From: Odoribacter sp.
GTDB taxonomy: Bacteria > Bacteroidota > Bacteroidia > Bacteroidales > Muribaculaceae
Direction of reading: 5' to 3'
Length of the DNA stretch: 55,664 nucleotides
NCBI GenBank assembly: GCA_023663145.1
Contig: JAMPHZ010000019.1
Coordinates: 1 to 55,664, forward strand
Positions 48,944-55,664 of this stretch are shown here, piece by piece. The position numbers and the translations under genes were made by a program. Numbering within the stretch: the first letter of the stretch is position 1; each line of letters opens with the position of its first letter. Under the pieces are notes generated by a model that made no database searches, was not told the DNA's origin, and worked only from the letters and a program-made list of their open reading frames with translations.

Positions 48944-49906
48944 ATGAACCTCTCTTTCATTTCGCGCCGAACCGCTGTAGAGACAGTTACTGCCACCCGT
49001 CTGTCCTTTAAACCGGTGTGTCTTCCCGATATGCCACTGATCAACCGCTTCCTTCAGCAGGCCGTCTGCCGAACATGTGATTACTCAATCGGTGGGATAT
49101 ACATGTGGATCGATTATTTCAGATATGAATATTGTGTTGTAGACAATACCTTGTTTCTCAAAGGTGTGGATGAGAATGATACTTCGCGTGTCGCTTTCAT
49201 GTTACCGGTAGGTGCTCTTACTATCGGTGTGTCGGTTCAGATGATACTTGATTATTGTAAGACTGTGGGTATAAGGCCGGTCTTTACTGCTGTGCCTGCA
49301 GAGCGTCTTGATGATCTGTTGGCAGTGGTTGGGCATAACGCAGTTGTACAGCAATTGCGTGATTGGAGTGATTATGTTTATGATATACAGTCTCTTGCTA
49401 CACTTACAGGTAAGCACCTGATGAAAAAACGCAATCATGTGAACCGATTCTTTGCCGAAAATCCGCATTGGCGTTTCGAAGCACTCACGCATGAAATTCT
49501 TCCTGAAACAATTCTTTTCTATGAAGGGCAGTCCCATCCTGATGATCCGGAGGCATCCCCTCTTGAACTTTATGAAGGGCGTCAATGCCGGAGAGTACTC
49601 GCCAATTACTCATCATATCCATTTGAGGGAGCTGTGTTGCGTGGTGAAAGTGGTGAGATCGTCGCATTTTCGATCGGCGAGATAATCGGAGATACAGTAT
49701 TTGTGCACATAGAAAAGATAAATCATGAGATCAACGGAGCCGGGGCCGCCATCAATAAGCTTTTTGCAGCCTATATGCTGCGTCGTCATCCGGCATTGCG
49801 TTTCGCTAACCGTGAGGAGGACTGTGGTGATCCTGGACTGCGCCAGGCTAAGGAGTCTTATTTCCCGACAATGCTGCTTGATAAATACAATGTGGAGCCG
49901 GCCTGA
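48944..49906 (+). CDS. DUF2156-family protein (GNAT-like, LPG-synthase C-terminal-like)
   Basis: A ~320-residue soluble protein from the ATG at 48944 (MNLSFISRR); an upstream TTG frame from 48887 is unsupported. Typical DUF2156 segments: CDYSIGGIYMWIDYFRYEYCVVDNTLFLKG, a linker YDIQSLATLTGKHLMKKRNHVNRFF, and the acceptor fold LRGESGEIVAFSIGEIIGDTVFVHIEKIN with NREEDCGDPGLRQAKESYFP at the end. It is related to the aminoacyl-transferase domain of phosphatidylglycerol lysyltransferase but lacks the membrane part. Substrate unknown. Located between two terminators/promoters, so monocistronic. Confidence 0.85.
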   Translation: MNLSFISRRTAVETVTATRLSFKPVCLPDMPLINRFLQQAVCRTCDYSIGGIYMWIDYFRYEYCVVDNTLFLKGVDENDTSRVAFMLPVGALTIGVSVQMILDYCKTVGIRPVFTAVPAERLDDLLAVVGHNAVVQQLRDWSDYVYDIQSLATLTGKHLMKKRNHVNRFFAENPHWRFEALTHEILPETILFYEGQSHPDDPEASPLELYEGRQCRRVLANYSSYPFEGAVLRGESGEIVAFSIGEIIGDTVFVHIEKINHEINGAGAAINKLFAAYMLRRHPALRFANREEDCGDPGLRQAKESYFPTMLLDKYNVEPA

Positions 49907-49992
49907 AGTTCTGGTATAACTTGCTAAATACACATGCCGCCGTAGGATTCTCTCTGACTATACGAGGTCCTGCGGTGTTAAATTTATGTAAA

Positions 49993-50026
49993 TTTGTGGG
50001 TATAAGGTGTGTTTTTTGTAACTTTG
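49993..50026 (+). promoter_or_regulatory. Putative promoter of the DUF2723 gene cluster
   Basis: TTTG (49993-49996) and TAACTTTG (50019-50026) separated by 22 bp, slightly more than the usual 19-21. Predicted start near 50033, ~22 nt before the chosen ATG. Confidence 0.5.
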
Positions 50027-50054
50027 CTTCTTGATAGTTAACATCATCCGTTGC

Positions 50055-53000
50055 ATGAAAAAATATAACCTTATAAATAATATGCTCGGTTGGGTCTGCT
50101 TTGTTGTGGCCGCCGTGACATATTTGCTCACATTGGAGCCGACAGCCAGTTTTTGGGACTGTCCGGAATTTATTTCACAAGGTGCGAAACTCGAAGTGGG
50201 GCACCCGCCGGGTAATCCTATTTTCATGCTTGCCGCACGCTTTTTTGTCACGATATTCGGGAACAATATCGCCAATGCAGCCATAGCGGTGAACACGATG
50301 TCCGCTTTGCTCAGCGCCGCTACAATATTGCTGCTTTTCTGGACTATAACCCACATTGCTCGCCGGATAATAGTGCGGGACGACGCTTCAGAAGTGTCAT
50401 TGTGGGAGATGGTGATGATTTTTGGTGCCGGTATATGCGGTGCGTTGGCATATACATGGAGCGATACTTTCTGGTTTTCGGCAGTCGAAGGTGAGGTCTA
50501 CGCTTTCTCGTCGTTCTGCACCGCTTTGGTATTTTGGCTTATACTGAAATGGGAGAACCGTGCGTCACAGCCTCATAGTGATCGCTATCTTGTGTTGATT
50601 GCTTACGTTATTGGCATTTCGATTGCAGTACACTTGCTTAATCTTCTATGTATTCCGGCCATTGTACTTGTATTTTATTACAAGAAGTTCAAGAATGTCA
50701 CTGCAAAGGGGTCAATAGTGGCTTTGTTGGTGTCGTTTGTGATTGTCGCACTCATTTTATATGGCCTTGTACCCGGCTTTGTAAAAGTAGCCCAATGGTT
50801 TGAGCTGCTGTTTGTAAACACTTTTGGCATGAGTTATAACACGGGTGTGCTGTTTTATGCCATTATACTTGTTGCATCGTTCCTTTGGGCCATTTGCGCG
50901 ATATATCGTCAGAAAAGCGCTTCGGCAATCAAATGGAGCTTCCTCGTAAGTCTTACGCTTTCGGGTATGCCATTTATCGGCCAATGGTGGATGGCTGCGT
51001 TGCTTGTGGCTGTGTTGGGCGGTTATCTGCTTTTTGCCTGTAACAAGGTGCCCGTTAGAATCTTCAATGTGATTATACTCAGTGTGTTTCTTATATTTGT
51101 GGGGTATTCATCCTACGCATTGTTGCTCATACGCTCACATGCCAATACACCCATGAACCAGAATGCGCCTGATAATGTGTTTGCTCTCGGCTCATATCTC
51201 AACCGTGAGCAGTACGGCGAACGGCCTTTGTTCTATGGATCAACTTTCGCCGAGGAGCTTGTGCTTTCAAATGCAGGCACCGAGGAAAATCCGCTTTATG
51301 TGGCTCATGTTGATGAATATGGCCGCCCTCTTACCCGTACTCTTGACGGTGTTTTACGTGATGAGACCGGTAATCCTTACAGTGACCCTTCAACTACATA
51401 TGCAAAGGTGCCTAAGACTTCAAAGGATCAGCCTGACCAATATGTGGAAAAGACGTCAAGTCCTAACTATGGTGAGATTCCCGGATTGAAAATGGTGCTC
51501 CCCCGTATATACAGCACTCTTCCCGCGCATATTTCAGGATACAAGGGCTGGTCACAGTACTCTATAGAAGACCTGGATAATATACCTCAGGAGGTGCGTG
51601 CGCGTTGGGCCGCCCAACGCTACGCACCACTCTATGAACTGATGCCATACCTGTCGGACACAGAGCGTGTGGCCACCTATATTGATCACGACGGTCGTGA
51701 AATTGACTATTCCGATGTGTGGAAGCCCGGGATGGGTGCTAACCTGCGCTTTTTCTTCAACTATCAGTTCGCGCATATGTATTGGCGCTATTTTATGTGG
51801 AATTTCGCAGGCCGCCAAAATGACTTCCAGGGAAACGGTGAACCGCATCTCGGCAACTGGATATCCGGCATTCCTGTGATTGACAATGCTCGTCTCGGAG
51901 ATCAAAGTTTATTGCCAGATGAATTCGGTGAAGGAAATAAGGGCCATAATGTATTTTATATGCTGCCTCTCCTTTTAGGTATAATAGGCTTATTGTGGCA
52001 GGCACTTTATGTGAAACCCGATGCTCCTCAGCGTGGTATTGAACAGTTCTGGGTAATATGTTTCCTGTTTTTCATGACAGGTATTGCAATCGTGCTATAT
52101 CTTAATCAGACTCCCGGACAACCTCGTGAGCGTGATTATGCATTTGCCGGCTCATTCTATGCATTTGCTATTTGGATAGGTATGGGAGTGCCTGCCATCG
52201 GCATGATGCTGCGCAATCTTATCGCAGGAAAGAAGAATCAGAATGGCGGCAGTAAACAAGCCCGGATTATCTCGGGTGCTGTGGCAGTCGTTGTAGCATT
52301 GGCTATACCTTTGCAGATGGTGTCGCAAACCTGGGATGATCACGATCGATCAGGGCGTTACACGGCTCGTGATTTTGGCATGAACTATCTTTCATCCGTT
52401 GCTCCTGACGGTATAATTTTCTGTAACGGTGACAATGACACATTCCCCCTGTGGTACGCGCAGGAGGTAGAGGGTTATCGTACTGATGTGCGTGTGGTAA
52501 ACCTTTCATATCTCACTACTGATTGGTATGCAAATCAGCAACGTATACCTTCATATGACGGCAAGCCGGTGCCTATGTTCGCGAAACCTACAGATTATGC
52601 CAATGAGCGCATGGCTTATGCTTTTGCTTACCCTGTTGCCGACACTATAGTGCCGGCAGAGTTTGCGCTTGAGGAACTTTACCGTTCGCCTGCCATGTTC
52701 CAGCAGCCGGTGATGACATACCCGACTGTTGAAATGGCAATTGACACTGTGGCTGTAGCGCGTTATTTTGCCCTTGATACTGTTTCGGCTGCGTCTCGCC
52801 TCTATAAACTGCCCTATGTTTCGGCGCCATCGACAGATATCTACCGGTACCTTCAGGAAAATGGTAAGAGCGGGCTGAATCTTGGAAATACTCTTTCGCT
52901 TGATATCATAGCCAACTCTGTGAAAAATAACTTTGAACGGCCCGTCTACTTCGCTTCAACCGTGCCGTCGAATTATTACCTCGGCCTGTCACCGTATATG

Positions 53001-53888
53001 TATTCTACAGGTCTTGCATCAATGGTTACACCGTTCCGCGACGCTCCCGTATCTCCCATGGTTGAGGATGCGTATGAGAATATTGTAGGTAGCTTCCGTT
53101 GGGGTGGTCTTGATATCGATGATCCTGCGAGCCTCTATTTGGATGAAACTGTGCGCCGCATGGTGTCGTCGACCCGTACGTCCATATACTCGGTGGCCCG
53201 CGACCTGATAGCCTCGGGAGAGTTGCCTGCATCGCAGTGGGCTGTTGAACATGCTCGTCAGAATGGTACGGCGATCCCGGCTACCCGCTATGATATGGCC
53301 CGCAATTTGCTCAATCTGATGCTGGGTAAACTTCCGGCCTCGGCAGCTCCGCTTGATGGCCAGTTGGTTGTATATCTTGCGCAGTCATATTATGACCTTT
53401 ATGTGGCTACGCACAATAAGTCTGATCTTGACGCGGCGCGTGCGATTGTCGCTGAGAATCTTCCGCGTTTTGCCGAGTTCACGCGTTACGTCACCGGCCT
53501 GTCACCAACTTCTCTTGCCCTTGTTGGGTATGATCTTGATTACGCACAATATCTGGCTGCTTTGATAGCTATGCAAAATCGCCTTGACATCCTTGAATCT
53601 TTGGAGAGGAATCCGGTAGCAAATGCTGAGATCCTTGACACATGGGCACAGCGCACGGCTTATGATCTGCATCCTACAGTCTCGCTGCTGCTTTATGCCC
53701 ATGGGGTCGATATACCTGAACTGCAGAATGAACTTGCTATGTCAAGTGGCTCTACAGCGATGCTTCTTCAGGCTGCCATAACAAATCTTCAGGCTTCGAA
53801 AGCTGCCGGGATAGATCCCATGGCTCTGTCGCGTAAAACAGCGGAGAAGTACGGGTTTGATATAGCGGCCTGGGCTAATCTTCTCTGA
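50055..53888 (+). CDS. DUF2723 membrane protein, probable dolichol/polyprenol-P-sugar-type glycosyltransferase
   Basis: A ~1277-residue protein from the ATG at 50055 (MKKYNLINNMLGWVCFVVA). The N-terminal ~370 residues have about nine membrane helices with the DUF2723 signature LTLEPTASFWDCPEFISQGAKLEVGHPPGNPIF; the acidic residue in WDCPE resembles the catalytic Asp region of GT-C enzymes. More helices lie at ~630-760 around LNQTPGQPRERDYAFAGSFYAFAIWIGMG. The C-terminal ~500 residues are soluble and helical. The eukaryotic DUF2723 protein TMEM260 is an O-mannosyltransferase, so a role in protein O-glycosylation or glycan transfer is plausible. It is followed by a polysaccharide deacetylase after 6 bp. 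Confidence 0.87.
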   Translation: MKKYNLINNMLGWVCFVVAAVTYLLTLEPTASFWDCPEFISQGAKLEVGHPPGNPIFMLAARFFVTIFGNNIANAAIAVNTMSALLSAATILLLFWTITHIARRIIVRDDASEVSLWEMVMIFGAGICGALAYTWSDTFWFSAVEGEVYAFSSFCTALVFWLILKWENRASQPHSDRYLVLIAYVIGISIAVHLLNLLCIPAIVLVFYYKKFKNVTAKGSIVALLVSFVIVALILYGLVPGFVKVAQWFELLFVNTFGMSYNTGVLFYAIILVASFLWAICAIYRQKSASAIKWSFLVSLTLSGMPFIGQWWMAALLVAVLGGYLLFACNKVPVRIFNVIILSVFLIFVGYSSYALLLIRSHANTPMNQNAPDNVFALGSYLNREQYGERPLFYGSTFAEELVLSNAGTEENPLYVAHVDEYGRPLTRTLDGVLRDETGNPYSDPSTTYAKVPKTSKDQPDQYVEKTSSPNYGEIPGLKMVLPRIYSTLPAHISGYKGWSQYSIEDLDNIPQEVRARWAAQRYAPLYELMPYLSDTERVATYIDHDGREIDYSDVWKPGMGANLRFFFNYQFAHMYWRYFMWNFAGRQNDFQGNGEPHLGNWISGIPVIDNARLGDQSLLPDEFGEGNKGHNVFYMLPLLLGIIGLLWQALYVKPDAPQRGIEQFWVICFLFFMTGIAIVLYLNQTPGQPRERDYAFAGSFYAFAIWIGMGVPAIGMMLRNLIAGKKNQNGGSKQARIISGAVAVVVALAIPLQMVSQTWDDHDRSGRYTARDFGMNYLSSVAPDGIIFCNGDNDTFPLWYAQEVEGYRTDVRVVNLSYLTTDWYANQQRIPSYDGKPVPMFAKPTDYANERMAYAFAYPVADTIVPAEFALEELYRSPAMFQQPVMTYPTVEMAIDTVAVARYFALDTVSAASRLYKLPYVSAPSTDIYRYLQENGKSGLNLGNTLSLDIIANSVKNNFERPVYFASTVPSNYYLGLSPYMYSTGLASMVTPFRDAPVSPMVEDAYENIVGSFRWGGLDIDDPASLYLDETVRRMVSSTRTSIYSVARDLIASGELPASQWAVEHARQNGTAIPATRYDMARNLLNLMLGKLPASAAPLDGQLVVYLAQSYYDLYVATHNKSDLDAARAIVAENLPRFAEFTRYVTGLSPTSLALVGYDLDYAQYLAALIAMQNRLDILESLERNPVANAEILDTWAQRTAYDLHPTVSLLLYAHGVDIPELQNELAMSSGSTAMLLQAAITNLQASKAAGIDPMALSRKTAEKYGFDIAAWANLL

Positions 53889-53894
53889 TGCGAT

Positions 53895-54515
53895 ATGCTT
53901 ATTGAGCGCCCACCATTGCTATATCGCCTCCTCTTCCCGGAGGCGATATGGCGTATAAAACGCCGTCACCGTAAGGTTGTGTACCTTACATTTGATGATG
54001 GACCCATTCCGGAACAGACGCCGTGGGTGCTTGATATTCTTGACCGATATGGTATAAAAGCTACATTTTTCATGGTTGGTGATAATGTGCGCCGGCATCC
54101 GGAACTGCTTGATGAGGTGCGTCGTCGCGGGCACAGTTACGGGAATCATACCATGCACCATCTGCAAGGCATGAAGTCAACATCGCGTAAGTATATGCGC
54201 GATATCACCGAGGCTGATCGACTTATTGACTCAATTCTGTTCCGCCCTCCACATGGAATCATGAGATGGAAGCAGGCCCGCCGGATCAAATCGCATTATA
54301 ATATAATAATGTATGATCTCATCACACGCGATTATTCGCGTAAGATATCGGCTGAGCGCGTACTTGACAATGTGAAGAAATTTGCCCGCAACGGGTCAAT
54401 AATAGTGTTTCACGATTCTATCAAAGCTTCCGAAAATATGCGGGCGGCTCTTCCAAAGGCAATAGAATGGTTGTTATCGCAGGGATATGAATTCGAGCCT
54501 ATCCCTATGTCCTGA
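53895..54515 (+). CDS. Polysaccharide deacetylase (NodB/CE4 family)
   Basis: A compact 206-residue deacetylase with no signal peptide but a hydrophobic N-terminal stretch (PPLLYRLLFPEAIW). NodB motifs: TFDDGP (32-37, D34/D35), metal His pair in GNHTMHH (H85, H89), RPPHG, and the late IIVFHDS. CE4 enzymes remove N- or O-acetyl groups from glycans. It starts 6 bp after the DUF2723 gene, so the two probably act on the same glycan. Its end overlaps queG by 29 bp. Confidence 0.92.
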   Translation: MLIERPPLLYRLLFPEAIWRIKRRHRKVVYLTFDDGPIPEQTPWVLDILDRYGIKATFFMVGDNVRRHPELLDEVRRRGHSYGNHTMHHLQGMKSTSRKYMRDITEADRLIDSILFRPPHGIMRWKQARRIKSHYNIIMYDLITRDYSRKISAERVLDNVKKFARNGSIIVFHDSIKASENMRAALPKAIEWLLSQGYEFEPIPMS

Positions 54516-55401
54516 CAGTGCCATACGTGGTCTTTGTATGCAGGCGGGAGCTTGCGCCGTTGGGTTTGCTGAGGCCGGCGTAGTCGATGAATCGCACAGG
54601 GATGCGTTTTCCCGTTGGATCGCAGGCGGTGGCCATGCGGCGATGGCTTATATGGAGCGTTACGCAGAGCAGCGTTTTGATACGCGCCTGCTTCTACCAG
54701 GGGCGCGCTCAGTGATCTCTGTAGCATTCCCTTACAGGCCGTCGGGTGGCTATCACCACGCCCTTATTGCTGATTATGCTCTTGGAAGAGACTACCACGT
54801 GGTGCTTAGAAGACGGCTTCAGCCGGTGATTGATTTCCTGTCATCAATCGGTGCGCGTAACAGAGTGTGTGTTGATACCGCTCCGGTGCTTGAGCGTTTT
54901 TGGGCGGTAAAGACCGGAGTGGGATTTATAGGTCGCAACAAGATGCTTATTGTACCGGGTGTCGGAACAGGGGTATTCCTTGCTGAAATTATAACAACCC
55001 AATACCTGCACCCCGACACTCCATGCGATCTTACCTGTGGGGCATGTTTCCGTTGTGTAAGCGCGTGTCCCGGGTGTGCTTTGTCAGTTGATGGACTTTT
55101 CGCGGCATCGCGGTGCCGCTCATATCTCACTATCGAGAGTCGGGAGCCCTTGCCTTCCCCGCTGCCGGCTTCTGCTAAAGTATATGGATGCGATATTTGC
55201 GCGGCAGTCTGTCCATATAATAAATGTGAGCCTCCTGAACCTGTGTCGGATTTTTTTCCGGACAGGCGATTGCTCTCTATTGATCGAGAAACATTGATGC
55301 AACTCACAAGTTCTCAATTCAAACGCCTATTTGCGGGTAGTGCAGTTTCACGTATTACTGCGGCTAAAATGAGAAATAATTCCGGAGTTAACAAATATTA
55401 A
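54487..55401 (+). CDS. queG: Epoxyqueuosine reductase
   Basis: A 304-residue cobalamin- and Fe-S-dependent enzyme for the last step of queuosine synthesis on tRNA. Motifs: IAGGGHAAMAYMERYAEQRFDTRLLLPGARSVI, DYALGRDYH, VDTAPVLERFWAVKTGVGFIGRN, then two [4Fe-4S] cysteine groups, CGACFRCVSACPGCAL with the downstream RCRSYLTIE, and GCDICAAVCPYN. The start at 54487 overlaps the deacetylase gene by 29 bp; an ATG at 54538 would cut into the first helix. No functional link to the glycan genes is apparent. Confidence 0.95.
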   Translation: MNSSLSLCPDSAIRGLCMQAGACAVGFAEAGVVDESHRDAFSRWIAGGGHAAMAYMERYAEQRFDTRLLLPGARSVISVAFPYRPSGGYHHALIADYALGRDYHVVLRRRLQPVIDFLSSIGARNRVCVDTAPVLERFWAVKTGVGFIGRNKMLIVPGVGTGVFLAEIITTQYLHPDTPCDLTCGACFRCVSACPGCALSVDGLFAASRCRSYLTIESREPLPSPLPASAKVYGCDICAAVCPYNKCEPPEPVSDFFPDRRLLSIDRETLMQLTSSQFKRLFAGSAVSRITAAKMRNNSGVNKY

Positions 55402-55435
55402 CGCGAATCAGTGCTCTCATTTCATAAATCGTTGC

Positions 55436-55443
55436 TAACTTTG
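55436..55443 (+). promoter_or_regulatory. Putative promoter -7 box of a small RNA gene
   Basis: TAACTTTG, exact TAnnTTTG, 34 bp after the queG stop. No annotated coding frame follows before the terminator at 55502-55534. Confidence 0.5.
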
Positions 55444-55449
55444 CAGTGC

Positions 55450-55534
55450 AAAAGATACAGAAAGCATTAGGAAAACCCCAATTAAAGTTAAGGAAATCCC
55501 GAAAGCATCCCTTTGTGAAAAGGGGTGCTTTTTT
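55450..55534 (+). ncRNA. Candidate small RNA (~85 nt), family unknown
   Basis: A consensus promoter box and a strong intrinsic terminator enclose about 85 nt with no ATG-started frame of useful length. The transcript would be A-rich and largely unstructured at the 5' side (short AGGAAAACCCC and AAGGAAATCCC segments) and end in the terminator stem. I do not recognise 6S, SRP or tmRNA features. It could instead be a leader for a gene beyond the window edge. Confidence 0.4.
55502..55534 (+). terminator. Strong Rho-independent terminator
   Basis: A 13-bp stem (55502-55514 with 55519-55531, one T-G wobble), GTGA tetraloop and T6 tract (55529-55534). Confidence 0.85.
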
Positions 55535-55664
55535 AGTTTTATCAATGTGGGATATTTTGCGCTTTACAAATCATATTTGCAAAAAAATGGCAGAACCTTG
55601 CTTGAATCGGAGGTGTACCGGTTTCGTTGTTGACAGCGGGATTATTGTCGCTGGCGTTCATGGG
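55535..55664. other. Unassigned sequence at the right edge
   Basis: A plus-strand frame opens at ATG 55587 (MAEPCLNRRCTGFVVDSGII...) and stays open to the window end (26 codons). A minus-strand frame runs from beyond the edge to a TGA at 55542-55544 (about 39 codons seen). Neither resembles a family I know, and they overlap, so at most one is real. Confidence 0.3.

Noticed and set aside
1..55664. CRISPR arrays, prophage, insertion sequences or rRNA genes
   Set aside because: No regularly spaced repeats, transposase/integrase/phage structural frames or rRNA signatures were found.

Overview
The window looks like a piece of a Bacteroidales chromosome, most likely a gut Muribaculaceae-type organism (lineage is an inference from gene content). 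Reasons: many genes are preceded by the Bacteroidota promoter -7 box TAnnTTTG, with a TTTG -33 element in the best cases. There are Mfa1/Mfa2-type (type V) fimbriae, Bacteroidota-only families (DUF5689, DUF3575, DUF3868, DUF4906, DUF5106), a viroplasmin-RNase HI, and a DUF177-rpmF-fabH cluster. No phage, transposase, CRISPR array or rRNA operon is visible. The window is cut at both ends: the left edge truncates pnp, and the right edge ends in sequence I cannot assign.

Layout. 1-4000: core genes on the minus strand (pnp, a Bax-inhibitor-1 protein, argS, and rpsT between two identical tRNA-Glu genes). 4000-12900: one long minus-strand unit encoding a tripartite RND efflux pump (adaptor, inner-membrane pump, outer-membrane factor) followed by lpxA, recO and a MscS-type channel. 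13000-14500: a plus-strand trio of thioredoxin, C39-like/VKOR fusion and a 53-aa basic protein. 14500-17500: a secreted GH13 amylase with starch-binding modules. 17600-19000: pyrH-frr. 19000-29400: a seven-gene fimbrial operon (minus) behind a long leader with a promoter, a terminator-like hairpin, a short overlapping ORF and a C8 homopolymer.

29600-40650: two divergent units. Leftward are a TonB-dependent receptor and two multidomain DUF5689/OB-fold lipoproteins. Rightward are a secreted endonuclease/exonuclease/phosphatase-fold enzyme and a large secreted OB-fold protein. The two units share an OB-fold module and flank a 20-bp inverted repeat. I think this is the most interesting locus here: a candidate envelope system for capturing and cutting a phosphodiester-containing polymer, perhaps nucleic acid.

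40700-55400: a MATE exporter. A minus-strand mscL-aroK-AlaDH-like-rnhA cluster in which the AlaDH-like protein seems to have lost its catalytic and NAD-binding residues. DUF177-rpmF-fabH, a secreted protein of unknown function, a DUF2156 protein, and then a DUF2723 membrane glycosyltransferase-like protein, a polysaccharide deacetylase and queG. The window ends with a promoter/terminator pair that looks like a free-standing small RNA gene. All functions come from reading the translations; no database search was possible.
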